Shown: one piece after another, positions 8,483-14,776 of the stretch
How the letters are laid out: the number at the start of each line of letters is the position of its first letter
Position numbering within the stretch: position 1 is the first letter of the stretch
Origin: JBGTFE01 sp036403235
Lineage (GTDB): Bacteria; Acidobacteriota; Blastocatellia; Pyrinomonadales; Pyrinomonadaceae
Assembly: GCA_036403235.1 (NCBI GenBank)
Contig: DASWRI010000026.1
Coordinates: forward strand, 70,756-134,755
DNA: 64,000 nt
Reading direction: 5' to 3'
Made by a program: the position numbers and the translations under genes
Notes under the pieces: generated by a model
What the model was told of the DNA's origin: nothing
Databases searched by the model: none
The model's input: the letters and a program-made list of their open reading frames with translations, nothing else

Positions 8483-8751
8483 TTCCAGACGTGCGCGTCC
8501 GAATCGACGATTCCGACAATCGTGCAGTCGGTCGGTGTCGAATCGCGCTTGAAGGGAAAGCTCGCTTCCTTGCCGCGACACCAGAAAACGAGTTCGCCGA
8601 CGCCCGCGCCGACCGAATCGAGCGCGACCTGCGGCTTGCCCTTCGGCTTTAAATCCGCGTCCAGAGTCTGCACGATTAAAAATTTGCGCCCTTCGAGCGT
8701 TTCGTTTTTAATGGTCGCAACGACCGTGCCGATGACGCGCGCGAGCTGCAT
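8476..8751 (-). CDS. BMC-P shell vertex protein (EutN/CcmL family), copy 2
   Basis: A 91-residue member of the EutN/CcmL family: MQLARVIGTVVATIKNETL start, VALDSVGAGVGELVFWCRGK core, TIVGIVDSDAHVWKK end. The segment VFWCRGKEASFPFKR resembles the WCRG(K/R)EAS-type signature of BMC-P proteins from non-Pdu/Eut compartments. It is separated by one base from the upstream DUF2059 gene. Three distinct BMC-P genes in one locus occur in several BMC types, where the copies may mix at vertices or be expressed in different amounts. Confidence 0.93.
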   Translation of the reverse strand: MQLARVIGTVVATIKNETLEGRKFLIVQTLDADLKPKGKPQVALDSVGAGVGELVFWCRGKEASFPFKRDSTPTDCTIVGIVDSDAHVWKK

Positions 8752-8752
8752 T

Positions 8753-9334
8753 TTATTTACCTGCCTGTTTGGACGAAGCGCCCAGTTTGTTAAAGTCTTC
8801 CTGCATCATCTCGTCGAGCAGTTTCAATATTTTCGGCAGTAATGTCTGCTGCGCCGCCTGCATCGATTCGGCGACAAGCTGCGGCATCGTGCTGATAACT
8901 TTCTGCCCGGTTTCGGATTTGTAAAAAGTCACCAAATCGGCCAGCTCTTTTTCGGTAAAGAATTTATCGTATAACGGATAAACCGTCTCTTCGATATACT
9001 GCGAATAATTCACCGCCAGCGGCAGACGCTCGCGAAATCTTTTACTGAAAGCCTGAAAGCTTTGGTCTACGGCAGCACCGAGTTTTTCTCTTTCTCGCGG
9101 CGTCAAATTCGGATTATTTTCCAAAGTGCGTCGGAAAGCGATGGGATATGTAACTTCCATCGATTTGAGCATCGTGTCGGTAATTTCGACTATTTGCTTA
9201 TCCATTTTCATCACGGCGATGATTTCGGCAATCAGCTTTCGCTTTTCTTCCGGGATAGTATTTTGCGCTTTTGCCAGCGAAGATGCGCCGGCAATTAAAA
9301 GCAGAGCGAGAATCAGATGAGTGATTATCTTCAT
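8753..9334 (-). CDS. DUF2059-type secreted protein embedded in the BMC operon
   Basis: A 193-residue protein with a signal peptide (about 1-23, cleavage after AKA) and a helical DUF2059-like region: MDKQIVEITDTML, YIEETVYPLYDKFFTEKEL, LVTFYKSETGQKVISTMPQL. The motif FT-x-x-EL-x-x-L-x-x-FY-x-S-x-x-GQK is the family hallmark. The function is unknown; such proteins are exported. Its place between two cytoplasmic shell-protein genes, with gaps of 1 and 16 bp, is odd because an exported protein cannot be compartment cargo. Confidence 0.85.
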   Translation of the reverse strand: MKIITHLILALLLIAGASSLAKAQNTIPEEKRKLIAEIIAVMKMDKQIVEITDTMLKSMEVTYPIAFRRTLENNPNLTPREREKLGAAVDQSFQAFSKRFRERLPLAVNYSQYIEETVYPLYDKFFTEKELADLVTFYKSETGQKVISTMPQLVAESMQAAQQTLLPKILKLLDEMMQEDFNKLGASSKQAGK

Positions 9335-9350
9335 ATTTTTATGTGGTTAA

Positions 9351-9614
9351 TTAAAAATCAATCGTATCGATGACGCCGACGATGGCCGAATCGACCGGGC
9401 AATCCTTGTTGCCTTCGGCCAGACGCGCCGACGAACCGGCGACAATCAGAACTTTTTCGTGAAAGCCCGCGCCGACCGTATCGACCGCGACAATGTAGCC
9501 GCTCTGGTCTGTGCCGTCGAGATTTATCGGCTTCACGATAAGAAGCTTTTTGCCGTTCAAACGCTCGTCTTTCTGCGTCGAAACGACGGTACCTAAAATT
9601 CTGGCTATTATCAT
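9351..9614 (-). CDS. BMC-P shell vertex protein (EutN/CcmL family), copy 3
   Basis: An 87-residue EutN/CcmL-type protein: MIIARILGTVVSTQKDERL start, VAVDTVGAGFHEKVLIVAGSS core with SARL, PVDSAIVGVIDTIDF end. The AGSSAR segment is typical of BMC-P proteins. It lies immediately downstream of the BMC-H gene, from which it is separated by a repeat hairpin, and would be the second shell gene transcribed. Confidence 0.94.
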   Translation of the reverse strand: MIIARILGTVVSTQKDERLNGKKLLIVKPINLDGTDQSGYIVAVDTVGAGFHEKVLIVAGSSARLAEGNKDCPVDSAIVGVIDTIDF

Positions 9615-9617
9615 TTC

Positions 9618-9678
9618 TAGTGGTCAGCCGTCAGTGGTCAGTGGTCAGTAAAATCAGAAATCCTCTGACCACCGACCG
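9618..9678. repeat. Tandem-repeat hairpin inside the BMC operon (GTCAGTG type)
   Basis: Between the BMC-H and BMC-P genes lie repeats of a GTGGTCA unit (9619-9648) followed by the reverse complement CTGACCACCGACCGCT (9665-9680), forming a stem-loop. The same unit recurs at 28128-28210. Confidence 0.65.
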
Positions 9679-9957
9679 CTATTTCATAACTATCGGCAAT
9701 GTCTCATCGACGCTCGCGTGCGGGCGCGGGATAACGTGAACCGAAACCAATTCGCCGACGCGGCGGGCGGCCGCTGCTCCGGCGTCCGTCGCCGCTTTGA
9801 CGGCCGCGACGTCGCCGCGCACGATTGCCGTGACAAAGCCGGCGCCGATTTTTTCGTAGCCGACGAGCTGCACGTTGGCGGCCTTGACCATCGCGTCAGC
9901 CGCTTCAATCATCGCCACCAGACCTTTACATTCGACCATTCCTAATGCTTCCTGCAT
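9679..9957 (-). CDS. BMC-H shell hexamer protein
   Basis: A 92-residue single-BMC-domain protein that tiles the facets of a microcompartment. It matches the canonical BMC-H sequence nearly throughout: ALGMVECKGLVAMIEAADAM start, the central-pore segment YEKIGAGFVTAIVRGDV, and ERVGELVSVHVIPRPH-like end (here RRVGELVSVHVIPRPH). A GGAGAAACTTGGA ribosome-binding region precedes the ATG at 9957. It is the only facet protein in the window; a BMC-T protein is not seen. The conserved C-terminal PRPH edge is intact. Confidence 0.97.
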   Translation of the reverse strand: MQEALGMVECKGLVAMIEAADAMVKAANVQLVGYEKIGAGFVTAIVRGDVAAVKAATDAGAAAARRVGELVSVHVIPRPHASVDETLPIVMK

Positions 9958-10009
9958 TCCAAGTTTCTCCTAAAAAATTATAAGTAAGATTGTTAAAGAA
10001 AATGCTAGT

Positions 10010-10792
10010 TTAACTCAATTTGGCTGCCTGCGACAAAAGCTCAATCAATTCCTCGCGCGTGAAGGAAATTTTCGAGCCGTTCGAGCCGCCGTGAACTTCG
10101 CAGCCGATTCCGGTGTCCTGCAGATATCCGCACGACTGGCAGCGCGCCGCTTCGGTCAAATATCCGGCTTTTTCGCGAATATTGATAAGTTTTTCAATCG
10201 CATCTTGCGGCAAATCGTTCGCGCCGCCCAAAGCTTTGGCCAAAATCGCGATTTTCGCCGTGTGTTCCAGCGTTTCCAGACGGTCAAACGCCTGCCACAA
10301 ATCTTCGCCGTATGCGACCGCGCCGTGATTTGCCATCAAAAGCGCGTTGTGATGCTCGACGAACGGCTTCATCGATTCGGTCAACTCATTCGTCGAAGGC
10401 GTTCCGTAACCGGTCAGCGGAACGCATCCCAGAGTTAAAATCACTTCGGACAAAATCGGCTGGTCAATCGCCAGCCCGGCGACGGCGAAAGCAGTTCCGT
10501 GCGGCGGGTGCGCGTGGCAGACGGCTTTTATGTCCGGTCGCATTTTGTAAATCAAAAGATGCATCGCCAGCTCCGACGAGGCTTTTTTGTCGTTCAGCGG
10601 CTTCCCTTCCAAATCGGTTATCGCCAGAGAATCCTCGGTCATACGACCTTTCGAAGTCATCGTCGGCGTCGCCAGCACGCGGTTTTCGTCCAGGCGAATG
10701 CTCACATTGCCGTCCGACGAAACGACGTAGCTTCGTTCATAGAGCAATTTTCCGACTTCGATGATGAGTTTTCTGGCGTTGGATTCGTCCAT
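10010..10792 (-). CDS. Class II aldolase (fuculose-1-phosphate aldolase-like) with C-terminal Cys/amphipathic extension
   Basis: A zinc-dependent class II aldolase of the FucA/AraD fold; relatives cleave fuculose- or rhamnulose-phosphate to DHAP and lactaldehyde. From the ATG at 10792 the protein has 260 residues. Zn ligands are H93 and H95 (CHAHPPHG) and H156 (MANHGAVAYG), with the catalytic Glu at E74 (ASSELAMHL). FucA-type enzymes end near residue 215; here about 45 more residues carry C218-x2-C221, C231 and H234, then the amphipathic helix FTREELIELLSQAAKL. Such helices are typical encapsulation peptides, so this is probably BMC cargo making an aldehyde inside the shell. It starts 6 bp after the TonB-like gene. 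A TTG one codon upstream is possible. Confidence 0.88.
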   Translation of the reverse strand: MDESNARKLIIEVGKLLYERSYVVSSDGNVSIRLDENRVLATPTMTSKGRMTEDSLAITDLEGKPLNDKKASSELAMHLLIYKMRPDIKAVCHAHPPHGTAFAVAGLAIDQPILSEVILTLGCVPLTGYGTPSTNELTESMKPFVEHHNALLMANHGAVAYGEDLWQAFDRLETLEHTAKIAILAKALGGANDLPQDAIEKLINIREKAGYLTEAARCQSCGYLQDTGIGCEVHGGSNGSKISFTREELIELLSQAAKLS

Positions 10793-10798
10793 CAAAAA

Positions 10799-11299
10799 TT
10801 AGTAAATAGTAAAACTGTATGCGACGGTTTTGGTCACGGAATAAGACGCGCCGTTTATTTTTGCCGGTTCAAATTTGATTTGTCTGGCCGCGGCGATGGC
10901 CTGTTCGGTCAAACCGTCGGGCAGACTGCTTACGGTCGAGATGCTTCCGATTGTTCCCGCCGCGGTAAAGGTAACTTTGAGCGAAACCGTTCCCTGCACG
11001 TTGTTTGCGCGCGCTTCGTCCGTGTATAGCGCCCGCGGTTTGGAGAGAATTTTTAACTGAGTTACCGCACCGGATTTTTTGCCTTCTCCAAAATTATTTA
11101 CGCTATCGACAGCGTCCCCGTTTCCGCCTTCGATTGCGTTAGCGAAATTCATATCGCGTTTGGGCGGATTAAGCAGTTTTACAACTGTTTGATTTTTATT
11201 CGCGGGAATTTCGTTTCGGAAAACATTCGAAATTAATAAACCGAGCGCAAACGCCAGCGCAAACGAAACGATTTTCGACCAGAAATTTTTACAGCACAT
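10799..11299 (-). CDS. TonB C-terminal-domain protein with MCCK-type N-terminal anchor
   Basis: A 166-residue protein: short N-terminus MCCKNFWSKI, a membrane helix (about 10-28), a linker, and a TonB-like C-terminal domain (about 85-166: YTDEARANNVQGTVSLKVTF, then GLTEQAIAAARQIKFEPA). TonB domains transmit energy to outer-membrane transporters, but short versions with this VQGTV-x-L-x-V-x-F pattern are common in Acidobacteriota without known partners. The N-terminus closely matches that of the protein at 11769-12101 and, less well, that at 11304-11666. It abuts the aldolase gene (6 bp), so it is probably co-transcribed with the BMC genes. Confidence 0.8.
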   Translation of the reverse strand: MCCKNFWSKIVSFALAFALGLLISNVFRNEIPANKNQTVVKLLNPPKRDMNFANAIEGGNGDAVDSVNNFGEGKKSGAVTQLKILSKPRALYTDEARANNVQGTVSLKVTFTAAGTIGSISTVSSLPDGLTEQAIAAARQIKFEPAKINGASYSVTKTVAYSFTIY

Positions 11300-11303
11300 A
11301 ATC

Positions 11304-11666
11304 TTATTTTTGCCCTTTCGATTCGTAACAATGTTCTTTATGAATCAAAATCCGGTATTGATAACGGTCTTTCGAAGACCTGTAGAGCGATTTGTCCGTC
11401 TTTTCGGCGCTCTTTATCGCTTTTTCAAGCTCCGCCGCTTTTTTCGATTCGCTTTTCCCGGCCTGTTCTGCCGGAACGGAAATTTTCCCCTCGCTTAAAA
11501 GCTGATATTGCAAGTCGGCGTCGTCCGGCACGCAGTTTAATTTCTCGGCAACGGTCGTTTCCTCCGGCGGCGCTTTTTCCGAAACCGTCAAGTTATAGGT
11601 AAAAATACCGAACCAAAAAGTCAGACATAATATTACGATTTTCTTTCCAAAACCTTGACCGCGCAT
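11304..11666 (-). CDS. Small membrane-anchored protein, MCCK-related family, unknown function
   Basis: A 120-residue protein with a basic N-terminus (MRGQGFGKKI), one membrane helix (about 9-27) and a periplasmic region with no recognised domain, ending in a Lys/Arg/Tyr-rich segment (RYQYRILIHKEHCYESK). The arrangement of Phe-x-Lys-Lys-Ile followed by a Phe/Leu-rich helix ending FGIF parallels the N-termini of its two neighbours, so it seems a diverged member of a local trio. It lies 4 bp upstream of the TonB-like gene. Confidence 0.6.
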   Translation of the reverse strand: MRGQGFGKKIVILCLTFWFGIFTYNLTVSEKAPPEETTVAEKLNCVPDDADLQYQLLSEGKISVPAEQAGKSESKKAAELEKAIKSAEKTDKSLYRSSKDRYQYRILIHKEHCYESKGQK

Positions 11667-11692
11667 GGCATACCTCTTTTCTTAAAAAACTA

Positions 11693-11745
11693 AACCACAG
11701 ATTAACATAAGTCAAAAAAATGTTCACTTATATTAATCTGTGGTC
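11693..11745. repeat. Imperfect inverted repeat (ACCACAGATTAA arms)
   Basis: AACCACAGATTAACATAAGT (11693-11712) pairs with ACTTATATTAATCTGTGGTC (11726-11745) with few mismatches. It lies between two small genes on the minus strand and could act as a terminator or processing site. Confidence 0.65.
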
Positions 11746-11768
11746 GGAATTTTTGCGAAAAGCCAGTT

Positions 11769-12101
11769 TTAATCCTGTGTTTTTAAAGTCGTCACGGGCA
11801 CTTCTTTAATTACCAGCTTTTTTGCTTTTGGCGGAAGCGGCGGCAGAGGTCTGTCTAAATCTTCGCTGAGATTTTGATTTTCCGTCTCAGACAATTGTCG
11901 TTTCAGGCGATTGTTTTCTTCGCGCAACTGTTGATTTTCAAATTCCAGTCGCTGGTGATATTCCTGATGTCTTCTCCAGCCGTCGCGCCTGAATTGAAAA
12001 TTCGGCGCGGCAATCGAAACAAAAAAGCTCGCAATAAAAAGTCCGAACGCAAACGTCAGGAAAAATGGTAAAATTCTTTTCAAAAAACCTTTACAACACA
12101 T
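11769..12101 (-). CDS. Small membrane protein with coiled coil, MCCK-type anchor
   Basis: A 110-residue protein. N-terminus MCCKGFLKRI, membrane helix (about 10-31), then a strongly heptad-patterned coiled coil (about 45-75: RLEFENQQLREENNRLKRQL) and a Pro-rich end with PLPPLPPKAKK. The first 25 residues align with those of the TonB-like protein at 10799-11299 (MCCK, then Phe/Leu-rich helix with AFGLF or ALGLL). No functional family is recognised. It lies just downstream of rex on the same strand, 29 bp from its stop. Confidence 0.6.
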   Translation of the reverse strand: MCCKGFLKRILPFFLTFAFGLFIASFFVSIAAPNFQFRRDGWRRHQEYHQRLEFENQQLREENNRLKRQLSETENQNLSEDLDRPLPPLPPKAKKLVIKEVPVTTLKTQD

Positions 12102-12130
12102 TGATTAATACCCCTTAAAATAAAAAATAA

Positions 12131-12814
12131 TTACTTGCTTTTACGCCGTCCGTCAGATTTCGGTTTCAAATTCTTTCCGTTTGAAGCGGCCGGCTGAGCC
12201 AGAAAATATGACAGGCTTTCGAGTGAAATAGTCAAATCTACCGTTTTCAGCTTAACGTCGGTTTCGACGCGCAGAGGCGTCGGCGCAAAATTCATCACGG
12301 CTTTGATTCCCGCTTTTGTAATCTGCTCCAGAACGCTCTGGGCAAATTGTGCGGGAACGGCAATAACCGCTACATCTATATTATCTTTTTCTGCGATTTC
12401 CGCAAAGTTTTTTATGTCGAAAATTTCCACCTCGCCGGCCTTCTGTCCGATTTTGCCCGCGTCGGCGTCAAAAAGCGCGACGACCGTAAAATTTGACTGC
12501 GTAAAACCGTAGTAATCGGTTAAGGCCAGCCCGAGGCGTCCCGCGCCGATAATCGCGACGCGATGCTCTTTCGTCAACCCCAGAATTTTTGTCAGGTGGT
12601 CGCGGAGACTTTCGACGTAATAGCCGACGCCGCGCACGCCGAATTCCCCGAAATATGCCAAATCCTTGCGAATTTGCGCCGAATTTAAGTGAAACTGTTT
12701 GGCGAGCTTGTCGGACGAGACGGTTTTTGCGCCGTCCGCCGCGAGCGCGTTGAGACAGCGCAGATAGACGCTCAGGCGATTGGTTGTCAGTTCCGAGATT
12801 TTTTCAACCTTCAT
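12131..12814 (-). CDS. rex: Redox-sensing transcriptional repressor Rex
   Basis: Rex binds DNA when NAD+ is abundant and releases it on binding NADH, so it reports the NADH/NAD+ ratio. The 227-residue protein has a winged-helix N-terminus (about 1-80: TTNRLSVYLRCLNAL, SAQIRKDLAYFGEFGVRGVGY) and a Rossmann domain with VAIIGAGRLGLAL (about 86-98), followed by the domain-swap helix near the end. A clear Rex operator lies 66 bp upstream (12880-12897), implying autoregulation. Downstream on the same strand are the three small membrane-protein genes and the BMC operon, whose chemistry probably involves NADH cycling. Confidence 0.95.
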   Translation of the reverse strand: MKVEKISELTTNRLSVYLRCLNALAADGAKTVSSDKLAKQFHLNSAQIRKDLAYFGEFGVRGVGYYVESLRDHLTKILGLTKEHRVAIIGAGRLGLALTDYYGFTQSNFTVVALFDADAGKIGQKAGEVEIFDIKNFAEIAEKDNIDVAVIAVPAQFAQSVLEQITKAGIKAVMNFAPTPLRVETDVKLKTVDLTISLESLSYFLAQPAASNGKNLKPKSDGRRKSK

Positions 12815-12879
12815 TTTTGTAAAAACGGGGAAAGCCTTTTATACAAATTTTATTTTATTGCCAATTTGCCCGATAAGCA

Positions 12880-12897
12880 AAGTGAAAATATTCACAG
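12880..12897. promoter_or_regulatory. Rex operator
   Basis: AAGTGAAAATATTCACAG contains the perfect core GTGAA-N4-TTCAC of the Rex consensus TTGTGAA-N4-TTCACAA. It lies between divergent rex and ruvA, so it could repress either, most likely rex itself. Confidence 0.8.
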
Positions 12898-12964
12898 ACC
12901 GCCTTATTGATGATGAAAATCTTTTTTGTCGTTGCCCTAAAAAAGGATATTTATTACAATTTAT

Positions 12965-12980
12965 GTTTCAAGTGTGAAAC
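12965..12980. promoter_or_regulatory. Perfect palindrome abutting the ruvA start
   Basis: GTTTCA-AGTG-TGAAAC ends one base before the ruvA ATG. Its position across the translation start region suits a repressor site, perhaps an SOS-type operator of this lineage; it does not match the Gram-negative or Gram-positive LexA boxes. Confidence 0.45.
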
Positions 12981-12981
12981 A

Positions 12982-13602
12982 ATGATAGCATATATCTCCG
13001 GTAAACTTTTAGAAAAACAGGCAAATACGGTCATCGTCGACGTCGGCGGCGTCGGTTATGAAATATCGATTCCGCTTTCGACTTTTTATGAAATCGGCGA
13101 CGTCGATTCGGAAATTTCGCTGCGCATCTACACGCACGTCCGCGAAGACGCGCTTCAGCTTTTCGGTTTCAAAACCGAGCGCGAGCGGCAGCTTTATCTG
13201 AAACTGATTTCCGTTCAGGGAATCGGCGCCAAAAGCGGCATCACGATGCTTTCGGGAATGAGCGCGGACGAGATTATCGTCGCCATCCGGACGGACAATC
13301 TGGCGCGTCTGACCTCGATTCCCGGCGTCGGGAGAAAAACCGCCGAAAGATTAGTCATCGAGCTGCGCGACAAGTTAAACGACCTTTCGTCAGCCGCGAC
13401 GCAGCAGCAGTTAGCGACCGCCGCGAGCGGCGCAAACGTTCCAATCGACGCGGTTTACGACGACGCGCTGTCGGCTCTGACGAATCTCGGTTATCAAAGA
13501 AATGCGGCCGAAAAAGCGTTGAAACAGGCCGTTCAGGACGGAACCGAAATGAGCGTGCAGAAATTACTGAGAAAGAGCCTGCAGCTGCTGGCAAAAGGTT
13601 AA
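12982..13602 (+). CDS. ruvA: Holliday junction branch migration protein RuvA
   Basis: RuvA binds four-way junctions and loads the RuvB motor during recombination and repair. The start MIAYISGKLLEKQ is canonical for RuvA, so the ATG at 12982 is preferred to upstream in-frame ATGs at 12907. The protein has 206 residues: OB domain (1-65), tandem helix-hairpin-helix (VQGIGAKSGITML and IPGVGRKTAERLVIEL) and a C-terminal RuvB-contact domain (about 155-206: DDALSALTNLGYQRNAAEKAL). It is 5 bp from ruvB. Confidence 0.96.
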   Translation: MIAYISGKLLEKQANTVIVDVGGVGYEISIPLSTFYEIGDVDSEISLRIYTHVREDALQLFGFKTERERQLYLKLISVQGIGAKSGITMLSGMSADEIIVAIRTDNLARLTSIPGVGRKTAERLVIELRDKLNDLSSAATQQQLATAASGANVPIDAVYDDALSALTNLGYQRNAAEKALKQAVQDGTEMSVQKLLRKSLQLLAKG

Positions 13603-13607
13603 ATTAA

Positions 13608-14648
13608 ATGACTGAAGACCTTGAAACAATCGATAACCGCACCGGAACCGCTTTAGACGAAGAAAAGCAGTTCGAGCTCTCTCTGCGCCCGACGCGGCTC
13701 GGCGAATATATCGGGCAGGCGAAAGCAAAAGACAATCTGCGAATTTTTATGAAGGCCGCGCTCTCGCGTCGCGAAGCGCTCGACCACGTTCTTTTGTTCG
13801 GGCCTCCGGGCGTCGGCAAAACGACCCTGTCGGTCATTATCGCCAACGAAATGGGCGCTGAATTAAAATCGACGGCCGGGCCGATTATCGAAAAAGCCGG
13901 AGACCTGGCGGCGATTCTGACAAATCTGCAGGAAGGCGACGTGCTTTTTATCGACGAGATTCACCGTTTGAACCCGGCCATCGAGGAAGTTCTCTATCCG
14001 GCGATGGAGGATTACAATCTCGATTTGATGATTGGCCAGGGAACGGCGGCGCGCTCGATAAAACTTGAGCTGCCGAAATTTACGCTCGTCGGCGCGACGA
14101 CCCGGCCGGGACTCATCACCGCGCCGCTGAGAGGACGTTTCGGCATTATTTTCCACCTCGATTTTTACAACATCGACGATTTGCAGACGATTATCAAACG
14201 CTCGGCGGAAATTTTAAACGTCGAAATCGACGAAAGCGGCGCAAACGAAATCGCGCGCCGCTCGCGCGGAACTCCCCGCATCGCCAATCGACTGCTGCGA
14301 CGCGTGCGCGATTACGCCGAAGTCGATTACGACGGGCGCGTGACCGAAGCGGTGGCGATGGACGCGCTCAACCGGATGGAAGTCGACACCTACGGTTTGG
14401 ATGAAATCGACCGCAAGCTTTTGATGACAATCATCGAAAAATTCGACGGCGGGCCGGTCGGTCTGGGAACGATTTCGGCATCGATTCACGAGGAAAAAGA
14501 TTCGATTGAAGAAATTATCGAGCCGTATCTGATTCAAATCGGCTTTCTGAACCGCACGCCGCGCGGCCGCATGGTGACGCGTCGCGCGTATGAACATTTC
14601 GGCCTCGACGCGCTTCTGAAAATAAAAACGCCGAGCTTGTTTGAGTAA
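13608..14648 (+). CDS. ruvB: Holliday junction branch migration ATPase RuvB
   Basis: A 346-residue AAA+ hexameric motor that drives branch migration with RuvA. Walker A GPPGVGKTT (65-73), Walker B FIDEIH (114-119), sensor 1 LVGATTRPGLI, Arg finger region APLRGRFG and the C-terminal winged helix (FLNRTPRGRMVTRRAYEHF) are intact. Length and domain order are standard. It forms a two-gene operon with ruvA; ruvC is not adjacent. Confidence 0.98.
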   Translation: MTEDLETIDNRTGTALDEEKQFELSLRPTRLGEYIGQAKAKDNLRIFMKAALSRREALDHVLLFGPPGVGKTTLSVIIANEMGAELKSTAGPIIEKAGDLAAILTNLQEGDVLFIDEIHRLNPAIEEVLYPAMEDYNLDLMIGQGTAARSIKLELPKFTLVGATTRPGLITAPLRGRFGIIFHLDFYNIDDLQTIIKRSAEILNVEIDESGANEIARRSRGTPRIANRLLRRVRDYAEVDYDGRVTEAVAMDALNRMEVDTYGLDEIDRKLLMTIIEKFDGGPVGLGTISASIHEEKDSIEEIIEPYLIQIGFLNRTPRGRMVTRRAYEHFGLDALLKIKTPSLFE

Positions 14649-14652
14649 AAAA

Positions 14653-14730
14653 TTTAACCACGGAGACACGGAGGAGATTCAAACAGGATAAATTGTTTTT
14701 TTCTTGTCTCCAGTGTCTCTGTGGTTAAAT
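14653..14730. repeat. Inverted repeat downstream of ruvB (ACCACGGAGACACGGAG arms)
   Basis: TTAACCACGGAGACACGGAG (about 14654-14673) is mirrored by TCTCCAGTGTCTCTGTGGTTAA (about 14706-14727). It is a long stem-loop right after ruvB, perhaps a terminator or a mobile palindromic unit; similar GGAGACACGG-type elements are scattered through many bacterial genomes. Confidence 0.65.
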
Positions 14731-14776
14731 TTTCTTCCCTTTTGCCCAATTTAACGCTTTAAGACATAATATCTGC

